Source: Rhodovarius crocodyli
GTDB taxonomy: Bacteria > Pseudomonadota > Alphaproteobacteria > Acetobacterales > Acetobacteraceae
Direction of reading: 5' to 3'
NCBI RefSeq assembly: GCF_004005855.1
Contig: NZ_SACL01000004.1
Location: forward strand, 434,001 to 498,000
DNA: 64,000 nucleotides
Below the pieces are notes generated by a model. That model saw only the letters and a program-made list of their open reading frames with translations, had not been told where the DNA came from and did not search any database. A program made the translations under genes and the position numbers. Below, piece after piece: positions 21,462 through 29,102 of this stretch; the first letter of the stretch is position 1; each line of letters begins with the position of its first letter.

Positions 21462-22355
21462 ATGGACCCCTCCACCTGCCGTGCCCTCGGCTTCCGCACC
21501 GATGGCATTTATGACCTCTCGCTGCTGGGCCTGCGGCCGGACGCCATCGAGCGCCGCCGAAGCTTCATCGGTGGCTCCGACGCCACGATTATTGCCAGCG
21601 GCGATGCCGAGAAGATCAACACGCTGGCGCGCTTCAAGCGCGGTCTGGAACCGGCGGTAGATCTCTCCGACCTCATCCACGTGATGCTGGGCAATGTCAC
21701 TGAGCCCTTCATCCTGGCGTGGGCGGAGCGGCAGCTGGGCATTTCCATGTCGCGCCGCGGCGAGGAGGCGGTCCACGCCCGCTTCGACTTCCTCCGCTGT
21801 ACGCTGGACAGCTGGACGACCTTCCAGGGGCGTCAGATGTCGGTCCAGGTCAAGCACGTGAATGCCTTCTCCAGCGAGGAGCAGGCGCTCGCCTACTATA
21901 CCCCCCAGCTGCAGCACGAGCTGATGGTGACCCAGGCCGACGCCGCGCTGATGCTGGTCATGGTCGGCACCCTGAAGTTCGGCTGGGCCGTGGTCGAGCC
22001 TGACCCGGTGTTCCAGGCGCGCCTCCGCAATTCCGAGATGGCCTTCTGGCAGGCGGTCCGCGAAGGCCGGGACCCGGAAGTGGTCGTTCCGCAGCTCACC
22101 AAGGCCGAGAAGGCCGCCGGTCGCTTCGAGTTCGTCGACATGACGACCCACGCGGTCGGGAACGAGTGGGGCGATGCTGCCGCGCGCTTCCTGAAGCACA
22201 AGGAGGCGGCCGAGAGCTTCGAGAAGGCCAAGACCGACCTGAAGGCTCTGGTGCCGGCTACCGCGAAGCAGGCCACCGGCAGCGGCGTGAAGGTCACCGT
22301 CGACAAGAAGAACGCCATGAAGGTCGAGGCATTCCCGGCCCAGGTGGCGGCATGA
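21462..22355 (+). CDS. YqaJ-type viral recombinase exonuclease
   Basis: The protein shows IGGSDA (36-41), an aspartate in RCTLDSW and VQVKHVN, matching the lambda-exonuclease/YqaJ active site (the E-x-K core reads Q-V-K here). It would degrade one strand of dsDNA ends to give 3' tails for the adjacent annealing protein. I use the ATG at 21,462; a TTG 12 bases earlier is possible. The C-terminal 50 residues are lysine-rich. It is the first gene of a coupled operon running to 28.5 kb. Confidence 0.85.
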   Translation: MDPSTCRALGFRTDGIYDLSLLGLRPDAIERRRSFIGGSDATIIASGDAEKINTLARFKRGLEPAVDLSDLIHVMLGNVTEPFILAWAERQLGISMSRRGEEAVHARFDFLRCTLDSWTTFQGRQMSVQVKHVNAFSSEEQALAYYTPQLQHELMVTQADAALMLVMVGTLKFGWAVVEPDPVFQARLRNSEMAFWQAVREGRDPEVVVPQLTKAEKAAGRFEFVDMTTHAVGNEWGDAAARFLKHKEAAESFEKAKTDLKALVPATAKQATGSGVKVTVDKKNAMKVEAFPAQVAA

Positions 22356-22873
22356 GCGTCATGATCCGAACCGCCGCCGTCGAGGCCATGATCGGGCGCG
22401 CCGCCGCCCGCATGTCCGGTGCCGCTCAGGTGGCGCGTGAGCTGGGCAGCGACGCCATGGCCGCTGGCTACGAGAACAGTATGGCCTTCATCCAGGCCGA
22501 GATGGCGGCGCTGCTGGACAGCATCGCCCCTCTCGCCCGGACCACGGAGCTGCCCCTGCTCGCGGCGCCGGATGGCACGCCGGCCCACTCTGCGGACGCG
22601 GTCGCGCCTGGCTCCCGCAAGCCGCATGTGCGCACCGACGTCGGGAATGCCGGCTGCCACTGGCAGGACGGCGAGCGAGAGCAGCTGCGCGAGGGTTGGC
22701 TGGCTGGCAAGTCGATCCCCGCCCTGGGCGTCGAGCTGAAGCGCAGCGAGCGCGCCATCCTGCACGAGGCCACGAAGGTGCTGGGCCTTGAGCGCCGGCC
22801 CGGCGACCGCGAGGCCATGCGCGCCTTCCGCGCCAGGCTGGCCGAGCCTACAGCGGAGGCCGCCCATGGCTGA
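22352..22873 (+). CDS. Hypothetical protein, 173 aa, HTH-like C-terminus
   Basis: The start overlaps the exonuclease stop (ATGA). The C-terminal half (HWQDGEREQLREGWLAGKSIPALGVELKRSERAIL) resembles a SANT/GcrA-like helix-turn-helix that scans DNA. The N-terminal half is helical. It lies between exonuclease and annealing genes, so a recombination accessory role is possible. Confidence 0.55.
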   Translation: MSVMIRTAAVEAMIGRAAARMSGAAQVARELGSDAMAAGYENSMAFIQAEMAALLDSIAPLARTTELPLLAAPDGTPAHSADAVAPGSRKPHVRTDVGNAGCHWQDGEREQLREGWLAGKSIPALGVELKRSERAILHEATKVLGLERRPGDREAMRAFRARLAEPTAEAAHG

Positions 22874-23636
22874 GGATACGCCCGCCCCTGCGCTTTCGCC
22901 TTTCCCTCGCCAGTCCGATGCCCAGCATCTGCTGCTGCCCGCACTGTTCGCGGCCAAGGCCAAGTTCCGCCCCGTGACCAAGCGCAACATCGCGATCGTC
23001 CAGGAAGCGGAAGGCCAGCGCAGCTACAACTATGCGGATCTGGCCGCCTACATCGACGCGGTCTCTGAGGCCCTGCTCGAGCAGGACATCCTGATCGAGC
23101 AGGAGCCACGCACGACGCCGGGCGGGCGGCACTTCATGTGCACCACGCTGCTCCACGTCTCTGGCCAGTGGAAGGCGTCCTACCTTCCCATGTACTCGGT
23201 CACCGACGCCAACCCCCATGTCGCTGGCAGCCGTCTCACCTATGCTCGCCGCCACGGGCTGGCCCTGATGCTGGGCCTGTCGGTGCGCGACGATGACGAC
23301 GATGGCGCCACGGCCAGCGCCCTGGCGCGTGAAGAGCAGCCGCAGCGCGCTCGGCGCCAGGCCGCGCAGCAGCAGAAGGCGGCCGAGGAGGCGCCGGCAG
23401 CTTCGCCCCCTGCCCTGCGCGAGCCCCAGGGCATCAACGAGCAGATCGCCCGCATCAAGGAAGATCTGAAGGCCGCGTTCGCCGCCGGCGGCCGCGATGC
23501 GGCGGACATCGCTTGGCAGAAGCATGCCCGCTTCATCCTGGCCCAGTCCGATGATCTGCAGGAGATCATCAAGGACGGCTACCACGCGGTGGTCAACGAT
23601 GATCCGCCGGTGCCGGAGGCCCTCGATGCCTCGTGA
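22866..23636 (+). CDS. erf: ERF-family ssDNA-annealing protein
   Basis: The diagnostic block GSRLTYARRHGLALMLGL followed by an acidic DDDDD tract (about 118-142) and NYADLAAYIDAVSEALLEQDI near residue 57 mark the Erf family. Erf proteins form rings on ssDNA and anneal complementary strands, pairing with the exonuclease two genes upstream. A glutamine/alanine-rich linker separates a helical C-terminal part. I chose MAEDTPAPA because it overlaps the previous gene by only eight bases. Confidence 0.9.
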   Translation: MAEDTPAPALSPFPRQSDAQHLLLPALFAAKAKFRPVTKRNIAIVQEAEGQRSYNYADLAAYIDAVSEALLEQDILIEQEPRTTPGGRHFMCTTLLHVSGQWKASYLPMYSVTDANPHVAGSRLTYARRHGLALMLGLSVRDDDDDGATASALAREEQPQRARRQAAQQQKAAEEAPAASPPALREPQGINEQIARIKEDLKAAFAAGGRDAADIAWQKHARFILAQSDDLQEIIKDGYHAVVNDDPPVPEALDAS

Positions 23637-23982
23637 TGCGCCCCTGCAGCGCGCGATGCTCGTGGACGAGGCCGATATCGAGGAGAGCCTCGCCTATCTG
23701 CGCGACACCGCCGTTGAGTTCGGCGCCCTGAAGTCGCGCAAGCTGGTGCTGGAGCTCAAGCTGAAACGGGCCCGCGCCGCGCGCGTCGCCGCCTCGCAAG
23801 CCTCTTCGACCGATCGCCGCGAGGCGGAGGGCTGGTCCTCCAGCAAGGTGGACGAGATCATCGAGGAATCCGCCCAGGCCGAGGCGCGTTTCACCGAGAT
23901 CGGCGCCATGCGGCAGTACCACGAGCTGCGCATCGAGGTCTGGCGGAGCCTGAACGCCAACAATCGGCGGGGGAACATATGA
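23626..23982 (+). CDS. Hypothetical helical protein, 118 aa
   Basis: The protein is nearly all helix (DEADIEESLAYLRDTAVEFGALKSRK, VLELKLKRARAARVAASQAS are its segments) and ends with a conserved-looking EARFTEIGAMRQYHELRIEVWRSLNANNR. This pattern is common in phage recombination operons, but I know of no function. It overlaps erf by 11 bases. Confidence 0.55.
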   Translation: MPRDAPLQRAMLVDEADIEESLAYLRDTAVEFGALKSRKLVLELKLKRARAARVAASQASSTDRREAEGWSSSKVDEIIEESAQAEARFTEIGAMRQYHELRIEVWRSLNANNRRGNI

Positions 23983-24224
23983 CCCCAATCGCCGACGTCA
24001 TGCGCCGGGCCTGCGAGGCTGTGACCGGCCGCCACGACCTGCCCGATCCCCTGCCCCCGGATCTGTCCCGCTCCATGCGCACCGCCGTGACGCTCGGCGA
24101 GACCGCCGCGCTGGCTGGCACCGCGGGCGAACACTTCGACGCCGTCCTGGCCGCCGCGCGCGAGGCCTTCCGCCTTAAGGCCGCCGAGATGTCGCTGACC
24201 CAGGCCGCACAGGAGAGCCTATGA
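23979..24224 (+). CDS. Hypothetical protein, 81 aa
   Basis: A small helical protein (MTPIADVMRRACEAVTGRHD..., AVLAAAREAFRLKAAEM) joined to both neighbours by ATGA overlaps. No family is recognised. Confidence 0.5.
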   Translation: MTPIADVMRRACEAVTGRHDLPDPLPPDLSRSMRTAVTLGETAALAGTAGEHFDAVLAAAREAFRLKAAEMSLTQAAQESL

Positions 24225-24685
24225 AGAAGCCCAATCCGAAGGCGAAGGTGGCGACGCCGGTTGCTGGTAGCATGCGCCAGACGGAGCCCACGCCAGAAGC
24301 CCCGCCGCCCGCGCCGGTCGCCGCCGAGCCGTCGAGCGCTGAGGCCGTGCTGGCCGCGATCCATCGGAACGCCACCCAGACCCAGAAGGTGCTGGAGTCC
24401 TACCAGGCCTTCAACGACGTGATGCTGGCCAAGCAGCCGGGAGCCCCGGAAGGCGCTCTCTGGGTGCAGCTGCCTGGCGCGCCGGCTTTCGAGGTCAGCA
24501 TCACTCTGCCGGTCGATGTGCGAGGTCGCTTCTCCGAGCGTGAAGTGCAGCTGATCGAGGCCATGCTGGAGGACGTCACGCGCAACAGCATGCCGGTCAT
24601 CGTTGAGCGTGTCCGTGACGACCTGAGGGGTGCGGTCGACGCCATGCTGCAGCAGGCCGGGCATCCGGTCGCGGGCAACGCCTGA
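24221..24685 (+). CDS. Hypothetical protein, 154 aa
   Basis: A proline/alanine-rich disordered N-terminus (about 1-45) precedes a folded part with FEVSITLPVDVRGRFSEREVQLIEAMLEDVTR. The start shares four bases with the previous stop. Function is unknown. Confidence 0.5.
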   Translation: MKKPNPKAKVATPVAGSMRQTEPTPEAPPPAPVAAEPSSAEAVLAAIHRNATQTQKVLESYQAFNDVMLAKQPGAPEGALWVQLPGAPAFEVSITLPVDVRGRFSEREVQLIEAMLEDVTRNSMPVIVERVRDDLRGAVDAMLQQAGHPVAGNA

Positions 24686-24688
24686 CCC

Positions 24689-25015
24689 ATGGCCGCCGCC
24701 GGCCGCCGCGCCGCCTCTCCCGACGCCCCCACGAGCCCCGTCGTGCTGCTGTTCCAGCGCGCGGCCGAGACCATGCGGCGGCCGTCCACCTGCCAGTTTC
24801 CCCTGTGGGGAGACGAGGAACGCCCGGAGAAGCGCGAGTTCTGCGGCAAGCCCCTGCGGCCGATCGAGGCCGGCGGCGGCCCGTACTGCCCTGCCTGCGC
24901 GCGGCGTTGCTACACCGTCCGCGCCTTCATCACGCTGCCCAAGCTGCGGGACTACCGCCAGGTCACAGCCGAGAGCGGCCCCATCGGGGTCGATGGAAAG
25001 AAGGAAAATGCCTGA
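24689..25015 (+). CDS. GcrA C-terminal-like zinc protein, 108 aa
   Basis: The core CQFPLWG...REFCGKPL...GGPYCPACARRCY (about 36-77) follows the spacing of the C-terminal zinc-binding part of GcrA, the alphaproteobacterial regulator that recruits RNA polymerase to methylated GANTC promoters. The N-terminal DNA-binding HTH of GcrA is absent. With several phage methyltransferases nearby, it may interfere with or borrow methylation-dependent transcription; this is inference. Confidence 0.55.
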   Translation: MAAAGRRAASPDAPTSPVVLLFQRAAETMRRPSTCQFPLWGDEERPEKREFCGKPLRPIEAGGGPYCPACARRCYTVRAFITLPKLRDYRQVTAESGPIGVDGKKENA

Positions 25016-26151
25016 TGGCTGAAAGCTCTGCCATCTCCTGGACCGACGCGACGTGGAACCCCTGGATCGGCTGCACTCGGATCTCGCCCGCCTGCGACCA
25101 CTGCTATGCGGCCGACTGGGCGAAGCGGCACAAGAAGGAAGACCTCTGGGAAGGGCGGCTGCATCGCACCTCCGTCCAGACCTGGACTCTGCCCCGGCGC
25201 CTCGAGCGCCAGGCGGTGAAGGACGGACGTCGCATCCGGTGCTTCGTGGCCTCGCTCTCCGACTTCTTCGACAACCAGGCCGACCCGGCGTGGCGCGAGG
25301 AAGCCTGGGCCGTCATGCGCGCGACGCCGCATGTGGACTTCCTCGTGCTGACGAAGCGCGCCCAGAACATCGCCAAGATGCTGCCTCCCGACTGGGGGCA
25401 GGGCTACCCCAATGTCGCTCTCGGCACGACGGTCGAGAATCAGGCGGAGGCAGACAGGCGCGTGCCGCAGCTGCTGGCGGTGCCGGCCCGGCTGCGTTTC
25501 CTGTCGTGCGAGCCATTGCTGGGGCCGGTGACGCTCGACGGCTGGTTGCCCGGGGAAAACGGATGCCAGAGCTGCGATGACGGCGAAGGCTATGGCAACC
25601 GTTGCTCACGGGGGGATATTCCGCGGGAGGAGCAGTGCCCGTGGCGCTGGGCGGTCCAGACCGTCACCGAGCACGGGCCGATGGATGAGCACGGCTGCCC
25701 TGCCAGCGTCAGCTGCGAAATCCAGACCATCGACTGGGTGATCGTCGGCGGCGAAAGCGGTCCGCAGGCACGCCCGATGCACCTCGACTGGGCGCGCAGC
25801 CTTCGCGACCAATGCGCGGCTGCCGGCGTACCTTTCCACTTCAAGCAGTGGGGTACTTGGTCGCCCGCTGCCTGGAAGCCTGAGCGCCTCACCGCCATGA
25901 ACGACGAGGAATACAAGGCCCACGCGACCGTATGCGGCGCGACCCATGTCCTGACCTACGGGACCGGTGTGCCGTCGTTCATCCGCGCCCTGGGCCATGC
26001 GCCCTGGAGCTGCGAGCGCGCTGACGAGGCGCCCGACGATCTCCGCCATCTGCCGCTGCAGCGCACCCATGAGCGGGCTCAGCAACTGCTCGATGGCGTC
26101 AGGCACCTCGCGGTGCCTTCCCTCAACCCGACCGGAGCCCCCCTCCCATGA
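25015..26151 (+). CDS. Phage Gp37/Gp68 family (DUF5131) protein
   Basis: The start MAESSAISWTDATWNPWIGC with the cysteine set C-x6-C-x2-C (CTRISPACDHCYA, about 20-32), then LSDFFDN, LTKRAQNI, RFLSCEPLLGP and WVIVGGESGPQARPM, is the family signature. The cysteines and fold suggest a radical-SAM-like iron-sulfur protein. These proteins are common in phages of actinobacteria and proteobacteria and their reaction is not established. Additional cysteine pairs (CQSCDDGEGYGNRC) could hold a second metal. The ATG overlaps the previous stop (TGATG). Confidence 0.82.
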   Translation: MAESSAISWTDATWNPWIGCTRISPACDHCYAADWAKRHKKEDLWEGRLHRTSVQTWTLPRRLERQAVKDGRRIRCFVASLSDFFDNQADPAWREEAWAVMRATPHVDFLVLTKRAQNIAKMLPPDWGQGYPNVALGTTVENQAEADRRVPQLLAVPARLRFLSCEPLLGPVTLDGWLPGENGCQSCDDGEGYGNRCSRGDIPREEQCPWRWAVQTVTEHGPMDEHGCPASVSCEIQTIDWVIVGGESGPQARPMHLDWARSLRDQCAAAGVPFHFKQWGTWSPAAWKPERLTAMNDEEYKAHATVCGATHVLTYGTGVPSFIRALGHAPWSCERADEAPDDLRHLPLQRTHERAQQLLDGVRHLAVPSLNPTGAPLP

Positions 26152-27221
26152 GCGAAGCGACCACCCCTGCCGTCATCCAGTTGACGGAGCCCAAGGACAT
26201 CATCCTCGACGCGAAGAAGCGCGAGGATTTCTACAAGCAGATCACGGCGACCATCGCCGGCCAGGATGCCGATCTCGCCACCGAGAAGGGGCGGAAGGCC
26301 GTGGCCTCACTCGCGCACCAGGTCGCCAAGGCCAAGGTGGCCGTGGACAACGCTGGCAAGGCGCTGACCGAGGACGCCCGGAAGCAGGTCCAGGCCATCA
26401 ACACCGACCGCAACGCGGTCGTCGCCAAGCTGGAGGATCTGCAGAAGCTCGCCCGCCGTCCTCTGGACGAGTGGGAGGCCGCGGCGGCCAAGCGCAAGGC
26501 CGAGCGGGAGAGCATCCTCACGCAGCTCGCCCAGGCCACCCAGGTCGGTGCGCTGGATACTGCCGAGGTCCTGCGCCGCCGGCTGGCGATCGTCGAGGGC
26601 ATCGGCCTGGACGCCACTGTCCTCGAGGATGCGACCGCTTTCGCCTCGAAGCTGAAGCAGGACGCTATCGACACGCTGACCGTCGCTATCACGCGCGCCG
26701 AAGCAGCCGAGAAGGCCCAGGCCGAGCTGGAGGAGCTGCGCCGCGTCCAGGCCGAGCGCGATGCGGCTGACCGGCAGCGGGAGCAGGAGGCGGCCGCCCA
26801 GGCCGCCGAAGCCGAGCGCCTGCGCGTGGAGCAGGAGCGTGAGGAGCTGGCCAAGCTGCGGCGGGCCGATGAGGAGCGGAAGGCCGCCGAGGCCGCCAAT
26901 GCGCCGCCGGTGGCCGACGCGAAGCCCGGTTCTGAGCCGCCGGCCGCCGCGCCGGCTCCTAGTGTGGCGCCTCCTATCGCGGGCTGCTACGCGCCGGGCT
27001 TCGCGTCGGCCTATGTGCGCCCGCAGGCCCCGATCCCCCTGCCCCCGGCCAGCGGCCTCGGCGCCGTCGGCACGCTCGACCTGTCCGCACCGATCGCGGC
27101 CGAGATGGCGGAGACCGCCGCCAGGGCCCTGCAGCGCGAGGTGGGATTCAGCCCCGCCGCATGCCTGCGGGTCGTCACCCTCATCCGGGACGGGAAGATC
27201 CCGCACCTGACCTTCGGCTGA
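26148..27221 (+). CDS. Coiled-coil phage protein, 357 aa
   Basis: The N-terminal 150 residues are helical (AKKREDFYKQITATIAGQ, GRKAVASLAHQVAKAKVAVDN), residues about 180-250 are a long charged coiled coil (AEKAQAELEELRRVQAERD), and a proline/alanine linker leads to a small C-terminal domain (MAETAARALQREVGFSP, LIRDGKIPHLTFG). Similar proteins sit in phage recombination operons, but no activity is known. Confidence 0.6.
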   Translation: MSEATTPAVIQLTEPKDIILDAKKREDFYKQITATIAGQDADLATEKGRKAVASLAHQVAKAKVAVDNAGKALTEDARKQVQAINTDRNAVVAKLEDLQKLARRPLDEWEAAAAKRKAERESILTQLAQATQVGALDTAEVLRRRLAIVEGIGLDATVLEDATAFASKLKQDAIDTLTVAITRAEAAEKAQAELEELRRVQAERDAADRQREQEAAAQAAEAERLRVEQEREELAKLRRADEERKAAEAANAPPVADAKPGSEPPAAAPAPSVAPPIAGCYAPGFASAYVRPQAPIPLPPASGLGAVGTLDLSAPIAAEMAETAARALQREVGFSPAACLRVVTLIRDGKIPHLTFG

Positions 27222-27859
27222 TGGCTGCTCTGTTCCCAGACCTGCCGCACGACGCCGGCGCCGATGGCGCGAGCCCCGCAGTGCAGCGGCTCGCCGGGCG
27301 CTCGCCCAACAAGGCCGCGCGCGAGCGTCGCCATGCTGACGGCGTCGATGGCGACTTCTTCCGCACCCCGGCCATCGCCACCCGCGCGCTGCTGGAGCGG
27401 GAGGTGTTCCCGCGTGGCATCTGGGAGCCCGCCTGTGGTGATGGCGCCATCAGCCAGGTGCTGGAGGCCCTGGGCCACGACGTCATCAGCACCGACCTCT
27501 TCGCCCGCGGCTACGGCGTGGCGGGATGGGACTTCCTGCAGCAGCGGGCCCTGCCGCACGGCGTGGAGGCCATCATCACGAACCCGCCCTTCAAGCTGGG
27601 CACCAGGTTCGTCCAGCACGCGCTCGGCCTGGGCGCCAGGAAGATCGCCATGCTGTGCCGCGTCGCCTTCCTGGAAGGCCAGGAGCGCCGCGACACCATC
27701 TTCGCCCACCAGCAGCTGAGCCGGGTCTGGATCTTCTCCAGCCGGATCACGCTCTGGCGGGGCGACGACCCCAATCCCCAGGAGAAGGGCGGCGCCATGG
27801 CGTTTGCCTGGTTCGTCCTGGAGCGACACCACCACGGTGGGACCGTGGGCTTCATCTGA
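27221..27859 (+). CDS. Second SAM-dependent DNA methyltransferase
   Basis: DFFRTPAIATRALLERE leads into motif I IWEPACGDGAISQVL (about 62-76), then DVISTDLF and the catalytic NPPFKLGTRF (about 118). This is a compact adenine-type enzyme of 212 residues. It differs from the 19.7 kb enzyme in lacking the N-terminal module. The family occurs in many prophages as an orphan; the target is unknown. It is coupled to the coiled-coil gene by TGATG. Confidence 0.8.
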   Translation: MAALFPDLPHDAGADGASPAVQRLAGRSPNKAARERRHADGVDGDFFRTPAIATRALLEREVFPRGIWEPACGDGAISQVLEALGHDVISTDLFARGYGVAGWDFLQQRALPHGVEAIITNPPFKLGTRFVQHALGLGARKIAMLCRVAFLEGQERRDTIFAHQQLSRVWIFSSRITLWRGDDPNPQEKGGAMAFAWFVLERHHHGGTVGFI

Positions 27860-27882
27860 CCATCAACCGAAAGCCAGCCCCC

Positions 27883-28206
27883 ATGAACGCTACCACCCCG
27901 AGCCTCTCCCTCCTGGAAGCCCAGGCCCTGGCCTCCAACATGGCCCACCCCCGGGTCACGAAGGAGCACATCGAGGCCCAGATCATGACGGTCGACTATA
28001 TCTACGAGGGCCAGCTCACGATCTGCATCATCTCGATGAAGAACGGCTTCAGGCTCGTCGGCAAATCCGCGCCCGCCGATCCGGCCAACTTCAATGCCGA
28101 GGTGGGTCAGCGCTACGCCTACGAGGACGCCTTCCGGCAGGCCTGGCCCTTGGAGGGCTACCTTCTCTGCACCGTTCTGCAGACCCAGAAGGAAGCTGGC
28201 CAGTGA
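27883..28206 (+). CDS. N4 Gp49 / Sf6 gp66 family protein
   Basis: The 107-residue sequence VTKEHIEAQIMTVDYIYEG-like, CIISMKNGFRLVGKSAPADPANFNAEVG, and AYEDAFRQAWPLEGYLLC is the hallmark of the Gp49-like family, a small phage protein of unsettled function found in many early operons. The start follows a 23-base gap. Confidence 0.78.
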   Translation: MNATTPSLSLLEAQALASNMAHPRVTKEHIEAQIMTVDYIYEGQLTICIISMKNGFRLVGKSAPADPANFNAEVGQRYAYEDAFRQAWPLEGYLLCTVLQTQKEAGQ

Positions 28207-28478
28207 ACCGCCAGCAGCGCCGCGCCGCCTCCACGAAGCGCCGCACCGCCGAGAATCGCACCGACACGCTGGCCAGGCAGGTCGCGGAGATCATGCAGGC
28301 TGCCAATGTCCCCGATGAGGGCCGGATCGCCGTCATGGTCTCCCTGCTCTCCGCCCTGGTCCGTGCCCGCTCTGGCTCCCTGACGCAGCGCTGGGAGATG
28401 CTGGAAATGGTGACGAAGGCCCTGAGCGAAGCGGTGCTGGCGCCCGAGGAACAGAGCGATGAGCCTCTCGCAGCCTGA
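28203..28478 (+). CDS. Hypothetical protein, 91 aa (GTG start)
   Basis: The GTG overlaps the previous stop (GTGA). The N-terminus is strongly basic (NRQQRRAASTKRRTAENR) and the rest helical. No family is recognised. Confidence 0.5.
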   Translation: MNRQQRRAASTKRRTAENRTDTLARQVAEIMQAANVPDEGRIAVMVSLLSALVRARSGSLTQRWEMLEMVTKALSEAVLAPEEQSDEPLAA

Positions 28479-28803
28479 CAGCGCGACACTGGCCCGGCTC
28501 GATCCCGAGGTTCGCAAGGCCCTCGAGATCGACTTCGCCTGGCGGCAGCATCGCGAGGAGACCGGCACCAAGCTCTATGGGCGGACGGGGCGCGCCCTGT
28601 TCGACCGGATCTGCGGTGAACAGAACTGGCGCTGCTGCCATTGCGGGTTCCGCACCAACCTCGACGTGCCCGGGCGTCAGCCGACACGCGAGCACATCAT
28701 CCCCCGCTCCCTCGGCGGGCCGAACACCTACGACAACCTCGCGCTCGCCTGCGCCCGGTGCAATGGCGAGCGTGGGTCGAACATGGACTGGCAGAAGCAA
28801 TGA
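28459..28803 (+). CDS. HNH endonuclease
   Basis: Residues about 57-110 form an HNH domain: C-x2-C (CCHCGF), the histidine pair in REHIIPRSLGG, the asparagine in YDNLALAC, and a closing C-x2-C (CARCNGER), with zinc held by the four cysteines. It would cut DNA, perhaps in packaging or homing. It overlaps the upstream gene by 20 bases and is four-base coupled to the next. Confidence 0.85.
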   Translation: MSLSQPDSATLARLDPEVRKALEIDFAWRQHREETGTKLYGRTGRALFDRICGEQNWRCCHCGFRTNLDVPGRQPTREHIIPRSLGGPNTYDNLALACARCNGERGSNMDWQKQ

Positions 28804-29102
28804 GAGCCCAGACCCAGCGAAAGCCCAACGCCGCGCCGCCGGTCGAGCCCATAGGCACGCACATGACGCGCGAGGCCGCGGCCGCATACTTCGCCTCGCT
28901 CGGCTTCACGCATATCACCGTGGCCTCACTGCACGCGCTGGCGTCCAAGCCGGCGGCCGATGGCCCGCGCTACTTCAGGTTCGGCCGGCTGACCTATTAT
29001 TCGAAAGCGAGCCTGGACAGCTGGCTTCAAGGGCAGATCGAGAAGGCCGAGCAGAAGGCGGCCGAGAAGAATGCGCCTAAGAAGCGGGACCGGGCGGCTT
29101 AG
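28800..29102 (+). CDS. Excisionase-like DNA-binding protein, 100 aa
   Basis: The central part MTREAAAAYFASLGFTHITVASLHALASKPAADGPRYFRFG with a following TYYSKASLDSWL is the helix-turn-helix plus wing arrangement of AlpA/MerR-like excisionases. It is the last rightward gene and converges with the integrase gene (26-base overlap), the usual Xis position. It would bend attachment-site DNA to drive excision. Confidence 0.65.
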   Translation: MRAQTQRKPNAAPPVEPIGTHMTREAAAAYFASLGFTHITVASLHALASKPAADGPRYFRFGRLTYYSKASLDSWLQGQIEKAEQKAAEKNAPKKRDRAA

